Positions 56,496-64,000 of a stretch of DNA of 64,000 bases are shown piece by piece. Position 1 is the first letter of the stretch, and each line of letters opens with the position of its first letter. The notes beneath the pieces are model-generated. The model saw only the letters and a program-made list of their open reading frames with translations. It was not told the origin of the DNA and did no database searches. This DNA is from Jeotgalibacillus proteolyticus (GTDB lineage Bacteria > Bacillota > Bacilli > Bacillales > Jeotgalibacillaceae), in the NCBI RefSeq assembly GCF_002926065.1, contig NZ_PREZ01000001.1, forward strand, positions 310,001 through 374,000. Direction: 5' to 3'. Made by a program: the position numbers and the translations under genes.

Positions 56496-57542
56496 CGATT
56501 TTTCTTCAAGTGTTTCAAGATAATCAAGGGCGTCATCAAACGTTTCCACAGGAATGACTTTCATTTCTGTTCCAAGATCCTTCGCCGTTTCTACCGCTGC
56601 ATCGTAGTTTGTTTGAACGGAAGGATTCTCTCTCACTGCTTCTTCAGGCAGCTTATCCTTCGGAGCAAAGAAGATCTCAATCCCCTGCCGGTCAGCAGCA
56701 ACAATTTTCTGCTCAATGCCGCCAATTCTGCCCACTGTACCATCTGCAGAAATCGTGCCGGTCCCCGCAATATTATATCCCTTCGTCAAATCCTCATCGA
56801 GAAGCTGATCGTAAATTTCCAATGAATACATTAGTCCGGCAGAAGGTCCCCCAATTCCGTCGGAGTTAATACTTACTACAGGATCGGTCTCAATTGTACG
56901 GTCATCGACGAGCGAAATACCGAGGCCTATTTGTTCCGGCTGTTCAGGAAAGGCTTTTAAGGGAAGCTCTTCTTCAATAATCTGGCCATCGCGGTCCACT
57001 CTGATGGAAATGACATCCCCTTCTTTTTTTGTGGCCACATAGTCAATAAACTCCTCTGAGGACTCAAAAGCTGTCTGGTCAATGGAAGTGATTCGATCTC
57101 CTGCGCGAAGTACATCCTCTGCAGGCATATCCGGATACACACTTAATACATAAACTCCTCTGTAGGTGTAAGAATACTCAGCCTCTGCTTTTTTAAATGC
57201 AACCTCTATCGCCTGAGTGGCTGAGTTGTCCATTAAATAAAGCTGCCTGACCGAATACTCCTCATCACTTTCATGAGGATTCCTTACCTGCTCCACAGGA
57301 AAAACCACCTGGTAATCATCGAACTTTGCCCACAGATAGGCAAATATATTTGCCTGAACCTGTGAGATAGTCATTAACGAAAACTCTCCTGCACTTTCGG
57401 TTCTGTTCTCAACCTCAACAATATCATCTAAAGCAAAGGCGCTTCCGGGCTTTTGGACGTAAAACGGGAGTGAATAAAAACTTGCAAATATAAAAAAAAC
57501 AATTGCCATTATAAAAGCTGAAAGCCACAATTTATTCTTCAT
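56493..57542 (-). CDS. ylbL: PDZ and Lon-type Ser/Lys protease YlbL
   Basis: The 349-residue membrane-anchored protease has an N-terminal transmembrane segment (about 7-27), a PDZ domain (about 128-200, VLSVYPDMPAEDVLRAGDRITSIDQ), and a Lon-like catalytic domain with the Ser of GIGGPSAGLMYSLE (about 229-242) and the Lys of GGIEQKIVAADRQGI (about 273-287). Streptococcal SepM is a relative. Its ATG overlaps the ylbK end by 11 bp, so the two are translationally coupled. Confidence 0.93.
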   Translation of the reverse strand: MKNKLWLSAFIMAIVFFIFASFYSLPFYVQKPGSAFALDDIVEVENRTESAGEFSLMTISQVQANIFAYLWAKFDDYQVVFPVEQVRNPHESDEEYSVRQLYLMDNSATQAIEVAFKKAEAEYSYTYRGVYVLSVYPDMPAEDVLRAGDRITSIDQTAFESSEEFIDYVATKKEGDVISIRVDRDGQIIEEELPLKAFPEQPEQIGLGISLVDDRTIETDPVVSINSDGIGGPSAGLMYSLEIYDQLLDEDLTKGYNIAGTGTISADGTVGRIGGIEQKIVAADRQGIEIFFAPKDKLPEEAVRENPSVQTNYDAAVETAKDLGTEMKVIPVETFDDALDYLETLEEKS

Positions 57543-58329
57543 TTACTGTGTGCCGCTCCTTCCAATGATCAATGGCTGAATGAATCGCGGGTAAAGCCTT
57601 TTTAGCTTCTTCTTCACCCAAGAGAATAATATCAGCCGCCTGCTGAAATGTTTTGCCTCCAAATTGTTCTACCTTTGGACTCATTAGAACATCAGCTGTG
57701 GATAATTTATATCGTAACACCTCTGATTGGAGAATATCTATACTCTGCATAATAACATCATAAATTGTACTTATTTCAGCATTGCGTTTTACCTGTGATA
57801 CATCCACCCCTATTACGATATCCGCCCCCATCTCTCTTACTACTGATGATGGAACTCGGTCGATCACTCCACCGTCTACCAGCAGCCGTCCATCCACTTT
57901 TTCAGGAACAAAAATACCCGGAACAGAAATGCTTGCTCTTACAGCCACATCGACTGGCCCGGTGGTAAAGACCACACGTTCTGCTTTGACAATATCTGTT
58001 GCCACGATAGCAAGTGGGATAGGAAGCTCTTCAAGTTTTTTCTGGTGAGTAAACAATTTAATAAACTGCTTAATTTTTTCACCCGAGATAAACCCCATAC
58101 GCGGTACGGTAATGTCTACAAAAAACTTACTTCTGAATGTATGGGCAAGACGATATAAATCCTCAAGATCATGTCCGGTGCAGTACATAGCTCCAACTAA
58201 GGAACCCATACTGCTGCCTGCAACCATATCAACAGGAATTTTTTCGTCATGAAGCACCTTTAAAACACCTAAATGAGCAAAACCTCTTGCACCGCCAGAA
58301 CCTAAAGCCAAGCCAATCTTCGGTTTCAT
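57532..58329 (-). CDS. ylbK: Patatin-like phospholipase family protein YlbK
   Basis: The 265-residue serine hydrolase has oxyanion loop GSGGARG (about 10-16), nucleophile GSSMG (about 38-42) and catalytic Asp in VDGGV (about 153-157). Likely acts on lipids; the substrate is unknown. The ATG at 58329 lies nine bases after GGGAGG, whereas the ATG three codons earlier directly abuts it. Upstream of and coupled to ylbL. Confidence 0.93.
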   Translation of the reverse strand: MKPKIGLALGSGGARGFAHLGVLKVLHDEKIPVDMVAGSSMGSLVGAMYCTGHDLEDLYRLAHTFRSKFFVDITVPRMGFISGEKIKQFIKLFTHQKKLEELPIPLAIVATDIVKAERVVFTTGPVDVAVRASISVPGIFVPEKVDGRLLVDGGVIDRVPSSVVREMGADIVIGVDVSQVKRNAEISTIYDVIMQSIDILQSEVLRYKLSTADVLMSPKVEQFGGKTFQQAADIILLGEEEAKKALPAIHSAIDHWKERHTVNEE

Positions 58330-58353
58330 ATTAAGCATCCTCCCATAGGCTGC

Positions 58354-58382
58354 GTTCTATTATCTTGGCAAAATCATACTGT
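58354..58382 (+). promoter_or_regulatory. Possible SigE promoter of ylbJ
   Basis: GTTCTATT (58354-58361), a 13-bp spacer and CATACTGT (58375-58382) each match the SigE elements at six of eight positions. B. subtilis ylbJ is expressed in the mother cell, so this is plausible but only moderate by sequence. Confidence 0.4.
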
Positions 58383-58435
58383 ATAACAAATAACTCAAGC
58401 CCAACCTGATCTATTCACAGAGAGGAACGTTTTAA

Positions 58436-59595
58436 ATGAAGCCTCAGCGCCTTTACGCTCACCTATTTTCAGCTGGCGTATTTTTTTGTCTTCTTGGTCT
58501 TATTGTACACCCATCTGATTCACTTAATGCTTCAATTAACGGATTAGAGCTCTGGTGGACGATAATTTTTCCTTCTTTGCTGCCATTTTTTATCGTAGCA
58601 GACCTCTTGACCCATTCGAACTGGACAGCTGCCCTTGGAAAGGTACTTGAACCGATAATGAAGCCCTTATTTAATGTTTCAGGACAGGGTGCAATTGTAT
58701 TGCTTTTAGGGTTTACCTCCGGCTTTCCAGTAGGCGCTAAATTATCTGTTCAATTGTTTGAACAGGGCAAGCTTAGCCTCGCAGACGCTCAGCGCCTGGT
58801 TTGTTTTACAAATGGCTCAAGTCCCGTATTTGTGCTGGGGGCTATAGCTGCAGGGCTTTTAAATGCTCCTGAGCTCGGTTTTTTTCTGCTTGGATCTCAT
58901 TATTTAAGTAATATTATTATAGGATTGATTGCAGGAAGAGTCATTAAAGAACAATCTGTAAAGAGGATTAATCTGATTTCTTCTACCGCTCCGCCGCCGC
59001 TTCAATTCGGTACCGTTCTGCAGTCTGCCGTTACAAAGTCAGTTCAGCAGCTTCTTGTTATTGGCGGATTGATCGTGTTTTTTTCCGTTATCAGTTCTTT
59101 GGCGTTTACATTCAACGTGTTCCATGTCCCGGTTTATTTATTAGATCTTATCAGCGGACACCTGAATCAGCCCAAAGGCTGGGCAGAAGGCTTTATGGCT
59201 GGGATTTTAGAGATCTCAAACGGAGTTGCCTCTCTATCAGAGGCTCCTAATAGCCTGATGTTTAAATGTGCAGCTATTCTCTCCATTATCTCGTTTGGCG
59301 GATTTTGCATACACGCTCAAATTATTGCCTGTATTCATAACTCGCCAATCAAATATGGACCATACTTTTTAGCGCGCCTTTTACATATGATTATTGCCCC
59401 GGCATTGTTTCTTATTGCCATACATATGACCTCGTCACTTGCTCTGCCTATTTTAGGATCAGAAGTATCCATCTCATCAATCCAACCGCTTTCTCTTCAA
59501 ATTATAAACTGGCTGATTGTCTTTGGTCCTCTAATAAGCATCGGCGCCATAGTCATCTCGATTTTTATTCTGGTTCGCTCTGCAGGACATAAAAA

Positions 59596-59611
<16 letters not shown>
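58436..59611 (+). CDS. ylbJ: Sporulation integral membrane protein YlbJ
   Basis: The 391-residue protein has about 8-10 hydrophobic segments and a nucleoside-recognition (Gate) type region (WWTIIFPSLLPFFIVADLL, GFTSGFPVGAKL). In B. subtilis ylbJ is needed for normal spores, especially heat resistance; the transported molecule is unknown. Start ATG with GAGAGGA upstream. On plus, divergent from ylbK. Confidence 0.93.
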
Positions 59612-60691
<1,080 letters not shown>

Positions 60692-60862
60692 TTCATCACC
60701 ACTTAATCAATTATATCGTTCATATCCTACCATATTATACCCCTTAATGCTATTTGATCAATTTAACGCTGCTCAATCTCTATTTGAACAGATGTATTAC
60801 ATAGTGTAGGAAAAGCGACATTCTAATGGTAAACTATCTTGAGAATGAAAGGAAGGGATAGT

Positions 60863-61252
60863 ATGATTCAGCGATTTATTGAAATAGGAGAAGGCTTTTC
60901 AGACTTATATGAGATGCTTGAATTAATTAAAGCGAATAAAGACAGAGCAGAACGTCTTCTGGCTTTGCATACAAAAGATGGAGACAAGAATAACACATCA
61001 GTGGCTGTTGTCATGAAAAAAACAGATCCTGGCAATTTTCAGGCGATCTACATTTGCCGCGAAGGTATTCCCGACCCAAGAGTCACGCCAAATAAACGGT
61101 TTGAGCTGTTTGTAAAAGCGGCAGAAGAGCACTCGCTTCCTTTAATAGAACTTGACGTGCAGCCTTCAGGAAGATTTGCTGAAAAAGACCTTTATTTTCA
61201 ATATTTGACCGGTATACTTCGGATGAATAGATACCTGAGCCCTTTAACGTAA
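60863..61252 (+). CDS. Conserved hypothetical protein (Bacillaceae type)
   Basis: The 129-residue soluble protein starts MIQRFIEIGEGFSDLYEMLEL. I recognise the sequence style as a small protein conserved in Bacillaceae near rsmD, but cannot assign a function; a DUF7147-type assignment is possible and unverified. No membrane segment or metal motif is visible. The start ATG follows AAGGAAGGG and is favoured over an upstream in-frame ATG. Monocistronic on plus, ending in the long palindromic terminator shared with ylbG. Confidence 0.82.
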   Translation: MIQRFIEIGEGFSDLYEMLELIKANKDRAERLLALHTKDGDKNNTSVAVVMKKTDPGNFQAIYICREGIPDPRVTPNKRFELFVKAAEEHSLPLIELDVQPSGRFAEKDLYFQYLTGILRMNRYLSPLT

Positions 61253-61288
61253 AAAGACGGGAAGAATATCTTCCCGTCTTTTTACGTT
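61246..61288. terminator. 43-bp perfect palindromic bidirectional terminator
   Basis: Two 20-bp arms (AACGTAAAAAGACGGGAAGA and its exact complement) flank a 3-base centre. The stop codons of both convergent genes lie in the outer arms, and the TTTTT/AAAAA tracts are within the stem. Confidence 0.88.
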
Positions 61289-61562
61289 AAAGCCCCATTT
61301 TATAATCGTACTCCTTGGCCTTATCCGGTTTTGCATTTTCAAATTCAGTTTTAACAAACGGGCGCTCAGATACTTCAACTTTTTTTACATAAGAGTAATT
61401 AGACAGTTTATCTGCAAGCTTTTCAACTTCGACTTGATTGCAGTATAATAATACATATTTCATCTTCCTGGAAACATAATGAACATTACCAAATCTTCTT
61501 AGCGTTTTTGCATGCTTTAAGCTGTGCAGCCAAACTATTAGTCCTTGCCGATCCATTAGCAT
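61287..61562 (-). CDS. ylbG: UPF0298/DUF2129 family protein YlbG
   Basis: The 91-residue protein has IVWLHSLKHAKTLRRFGNVHYVSRKMKYVLLYCNQ and SYVKKVEVSERP, the YlbG family core. Function unknown; probably cytoplasmic. The ATG at 61562 follows GTGAGG by eight bases; the longer frame is not supported. In B. subtilis it is next to ylbF; here two other genes lie between them. Confidence 0.9.
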   Translation of the reverse strand: MLMDRQGLIVWLHSLKHAKTLRRFGNVHYVSRKMKYVLLYCNQVEVEKLADKLSNYSYVKKVEVSERPFVKTEFENAKPDKAKEYDYKMGL

Positions 61563-61650
61563 ACTTTTAACCTCACCTGCTTTTCTGATGATAAAATTGT
61601 AGCACATAAAAACCTTGCTCGGCAATCTTACAATCAACGGAGGCCTGAAA

Positions 61651-61965
61651 ATGGACGTGGACCTGATTTGGAAAAACTTTATTGACTGTTTAAGCCAGCG
61701 GGAAGGAATCGATTCCGCTCATTGGAGAAAAGTTGCAGGCATCCCCTTTTTATATGTCTCGGTTTCTGATGCCGCACAAGGCTCCCTTCATTATGAAATA
61801 AAGCGGTGTGCCGGAAAAGCAATGCGCGGTAAAAGACTTCATGCTGAAACAGTTTCTGTCAGGGTTTCAGGAAATGACCATGTTTTCCGGCACCGTTTTT
61901 ATGTTCCGCAGGAAAAAATGTTTTGCTGTGGAAATCTCTGTCCTGATTGCATCCGTTTCAGATAG
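61651..61965 (+). CDS. Hypothetical protein with C-terminal cysteine cluster
   Basis: The 104-residue protein is not recognised. It ends with CCGNLCPDCIRFR, giving cysteines at 92, 93, 97 and 100, which could bind a metal or form disulfides; another Cys is at 53. No signal peptide or membrane segment. The start ATG at 61651 is seven bases after ACGGAGG, a good site. On plus, about 90 bp before the phosphodiesterase gene. Confidence 0.72.
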   Translation: MDVDLIWKNFIDCLSQREGIDSAHWRKVAGIPFLYVSVSDAAQGSLHYEIKRCAGKAMRGKRLHAETVSVRVSGNDHVFRHRFYVPQEKMFCCGNLCPDCIRFR

Positions 61966-62052
61966 TGAGAAAAAAGGTTACATTTGTTGTCCAAAGGGTA
62001 TCATGCTACCATTAAGGTAATAAATTTACATACGAAACGGAGGATTTTTCTA

Positions 62053-62961
62053 ATGGGAAAGAAAACAAATATCGGATTGGCACTCGCTGCTTCCGGAGCA
62101 GCAATCTGGGCTGGTTCTAAAATAGCTTCCAAACCAACTCCAAGACCATCTAAAAAATACTTTGAAGGCGAAATGCCTCGAATTTATGCACACCGGGGCG
62201 GCTCAGATCTGGCTCCTGAAAGCTCGATGGCAGCTTTTAGAAATGCAGCTGAACTGGGTGCTACAGGCTTTGAGATTGATGTGCGCCTTACAAAAGACGA
62301 GCAAATTGTTGTCTTCCATGACAGATTTATCGACCGGACAACAGATGGTGCAGGAAGAGTCGCTGACTATACACTTGAAGAATTAAAGAAATTCGATCTT
62401 GGCTTTCATCACCGTGACCTCCAGGGGAAACAATCCTACAGAGGCAAGGGAGAAAAAATCATTACGCTAAAAGAATTGCTTGAGGCATTTCCAGAGCATT
62501 TCGTTAATATTGACATGAAGGAAGATCCGGATACGTATGAAGGAAGCCTTATGCCCTCAAAGGTTTGGCGGCTTATTGAAAAGCTTGGTGTTGAAGACCG
62601 GGTGCTTGTTACAAGCTTTTATGATGAACAAATTGACCGGTTCTCTCTTTACGCTCAGGACCGTGTAGCAATCGGTGCCGGAGAAAATGAAGCCCGCAAA
62701 GCTTTTACATTATTTAAAAGCGGATTTGGTCATTTATACCACCCGCGTGCTGATGCGCTGCAGATTCCGACAAAGCATGGCATCATCCCGCTTGATTCTC
62801 AAGGATTCATTGAATTTTTAACTGCGTTAAATATTCATGTGGATTACTGGACAGTAAATGATGTTGAAACGATGGACCGCCTGCTTCGCTATGGCGCTCA
62901 TGGTATTGTTACCGATCGACCTGACATTGCACTTGAGCTGATTTCATCAGACGAGGAATAA
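62053..62961 (+). CDS. Glycerophosphodiester phosphodiesterase family protein
   Basis: The 302-residue protein has an N-terminal hydrophobic stretch (about 5-25, LALAASGAAIWAGSKI), probably a membrane anchor or signal, followed by a GDPD TIM barrel. Catalytic motifs: AHRGGSDLAPESS (about 42-54), GFEIDVRLTKDEQIVVFHD (about 71-89) and NIDMKED (about 154-160). It would hydrolyse glycerophosphodiesters to glycerol-3-phosphate and an alcohol. Start ATG with CGGAGGATTTTTCTA upstream; the longer frame was rejected. Confidence 0.92.
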   Translation: MGKKTNIGLALAASGAAIWAGSKIASKPTPRPSKKYFEGEMPRIYAHRGGSDLAPESSMAAFRNAAELGATGFEIDVRLTKDEQIVVFHDRFIDRTTDGAGRVADYTLEELKKFDLGFHHRDLQGKQSYRGKGEKIITLKELLEAFPEHFVNIDMKEDPDTYEGSLMPSKVWRLIEKLGVEDRVLVTSFYDEQIDRFSLYAQDRVAIGAGENEARKAFTLFKSGFGHLYHPRADALQIPTKHGIIPLDSQGFIEFLTALNIHVDYWTVNDVETMDRLLRYGAHGIVTDRPDIALELISSDEE

Positions 62962-62969
62962 AACAGACA

Positions 62970-63008
62970 AAAAAAGCTAAGGTGGTTAAAATCCACCTTA
63001 GCTTTTTT
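62970..63008. terminator. Bidirectional terminator between the phosphodiesterase gene and ylbF
   Basis: AAAAAAGCTAAGGTGG pairs perfectly with CCACCTTAGCTTTTTT around 7 nt. Confidence 0.93.
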
Positions 63009-63021
63009 CTGTTACCTGTTA

Positions 63022-63468
63022 TTAAGCTGAGCAGGAACAGCCCCCACCGGATCCGCAGCCGCCGCTGCAGCCTGAACCGGAGTCGAAAAAACCATTTCCA
63101 GTAGGAATCTTTACATTTTCCGATACAGAATACCCAATAATTTGACTTACTTCATCGAGCATGGATTGCAATTGATTTTCGGCAATCCTGAACTGAGCAA
63201 CATTTAGATCCATGTCCATGTCTCTTTTTGTTTCTCTGATTTCCTTCATCACTCTGGTGTAATCTGGATGATATCTTCCAAAGCGTTGAACCTCTTCGTA
63301 CAATTCCTTTAATTTTACGAAGCGATTTATTTTTCCCATCGATTCCTTCGATGATTTTAATTTTTTATATATAGTTAAATAATGAATAGTAGCTTCTGAT
63401 TCCATAATCATCTGCGTTAATTCGTCACATGCGTCAAGTAATTCAATTCTTTCAATGGTAGCCAGCAT
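63022..63468 (-). CDS. ricF: RicF (YlbF), regulatory iron-sulfur cluster complex subunit
   Basis: The 148-residue helical protein is a subunit of the RicA-RicF-RicT (YmcA-YlbF-YaaT) complex, which affects RNase Y-dependent mRNA processing, competence, biofilm and sporulation in B. subtilis and carries [4Fe-4S] clusters. The helical YlbF/YmcA core (about 5-110) is followed by a Gly/Ser/Cys tail with cysteines at 134, 138, 144 and 146. Start ATG at 63468 behind CGGAGGTGCAAAA. It ends 59 bp downstream of ylbD; ylbE is absent. Confidence 0.94.
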   Translation of the reverse strand: MLATIERIELLDACDELTQMIMESEATIHYLTIYKKLKSSKESMGKINRFVKLKELYEEVQRFGRYHPDYTRVMKEIRETKRDMDMDLNVAQFRIAENQLQSMLDEVSQIIGYSVSENVKIPTGNGFFDSGSGCSGGCGSGGGCSCSA

Positions 63469-63527
63469 TTTTGCACCTCCGTGAATGTATTCTAACACGA
63501 AAGGAGCAAAGAGAAAAATAATTCTTT

Positions 63528-63896
63528 TTATTTCCAGTATGTCATGTACGATTGATTTTTAGTAATCTCCTGATCAGGCTTTTTCGTTTGGAACTGAGCT
63601 AATAAATCAGAAACCATTTCAAGCGCGTCTTTGCATTGTTCTACGTATTGTTCAATCTGATCATCATCGAGAGATTGGATTTTCTTTTTTACGGTCTGAA
63701 GCCATTGATTGGACTGCTTTGTACTAGCTTCTTCCTCTGAGTCCTTTTTCCATCTTTTATCGTCTTCCCCAAATAAATACCATTCCTCAAATAGATTTTG
63801 CCAGGTGCTTTCCCCTTTTCTTACCTTTTGCACAATATGAGGATGCTTTACGATAAAAGCTTTGAAATCCTGAAGCTTTTTTTCTCTTTCCTCCAT
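63528..63896 (-). CDS. ylbD: YlbD family spore coat protein
   Basis: The 122-residue protein has FKAFIVKHPHIVQKVRKGESTWQNLFEEWYLFGEDDKRWKK (about 12-52), the YlbD core, and a polar helical C-terminus (IQSLDDDQIEQYVEQCKDALEMV). B. subtilis YlbD is listed as a putative coat component. Start ATG with GGGAGAGAGTATC upstream. Same direction as ricF. Confidence 0.9.
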   Translation of the reverse strand: MEEREKKLQDFKAFIVKHPHIVQKVRKGESTWQNLFEEWYLFGEDDKRWKKDSEEEASTKQSNQWLQTVKKKIQSLDDDQIEQYVEQCKDALEMVSDLLAQFQTKKPDQEITKNQSYMTYWK

Positions 63897-63990
63897 GATA
63901 CTCTCTCCCTTCTCTCAAGGAATGACAGACCTCCCCATAGCAGATAGGTCATCCATATGCTATATGATATGATGAAAGGCAGGTAATGGT

Positions 63991-64000
63991 TAAGGAGGAA
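63991..64000 (+). promoter_or_regulatory. Ribosome binding site of a plus-strand gene beyond the window
   Basis: The window ends in TTAAGGAGGAA, a near-perfect Shine-Dalgarno sequence on plus, about 100 bp from the divergent ylbD start. The gene itself is outside the window; its identity cannot be stated. Confidence 0.6.

Noticed and set aside
56286-56825. 179-residue plus-strand frame across the tmcAL end and ylbL
   Set aside because: Overlaps two well-supported genes and the terminator between them; composition is that of a shadow frame.

Overview
The window is chromosomal DNA from an endospore-forming member of the Bacillaceae. It carries a spore sigma-factor cassette (spoIIGA-sigE-sigG), spoVD, spoVE, gerR/rsfA-like, ylbJ and bacillithiol synthase, and its gene order follows Bacillus subtilis from ylbD to remA with the sequence written backwards. 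Most genes lie on the minus strand. No tRNA, rRNA, CRISPR array, prophage or insertion sequence was found, and nothing looks recently acquired except one repeat array.

Layout, low to high coordinate: partial remA and yloC (1-1153); rqcH alone on plus (1306-3012); the complete pyrimidine operon pyrR-P-B-C-AA-AB-K-D-F-E (3078-14662) with a consensus promoter and three PyrR attenuators; rluD-type pseudouridine synthase, lspA, and ileS with a T-box leader (14825-19497); divIVA, ylmH, ylmG, sepF, ylmE, ylmD and ylmC (19539-23607); sigG, sigE and spoIIGA (23672-26156); the division and cell-wall (dcw) cluster ftsZ, ftsA, sbp, ylxX, ylxW, divIB, murB, spoVE, murD, mraY, murE, spoVD, pbpB, ftsL, rsmH, mraZ (26314-44235); bshC, a DUF3397 protein and panE; an acyl-CoA carboxylase cassette (47533-50651) with a cre-like site; ylbP and gerR/rsfA; an enoyl-CoA hydratase-family gene; a 1.1-kb structured repeat array (52945-54090); rpmF-ylbN; tmcAL; ylbL-ylbK; ylbJ; coaD-rsmD; several ylb genes; a glycerophosphodiester phosphodiesterase; ylbF (ricF) and ylbD.

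Functionally the window joins UMP synthesis, which feeds UDP-sugar precursors, to peptidoglycan precursor synthesis (MurB/D/E, MraY), to the septal machine (FtsZ, FtsA, SepF, FtsL, DivIB, PBP2B, DivIVA), and to the sporulation version of that machine (SpoVD/SpoVE) with the sigma factors that drive it. Translation quality control and tRNA functions (RqcH, YlmH, IleS, TmcAL) are interspersed.

Main departures from the B. subtilis arrangement as I remember it: murG is missing between spoVE and murB, and murB instead has its own promoter and a terminator-like leader; ylbE, ylmA and ylyA are absent from their usual places; an acyl-CoA carboxylase cassette sits between panE and ylbP; and FtsZ has an arginine/acid dipeptide-repeat linker. 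The strongest candidate for something not normally annotated is the tandem array between rpmF and the hydratase gene. It consists of ~123-bp hairpin units arranged A-B-C in exact 368-bp higher-order periods, with stems that change in step on both arms while a GCTCTTT/GCTTTTT loop stays constant.
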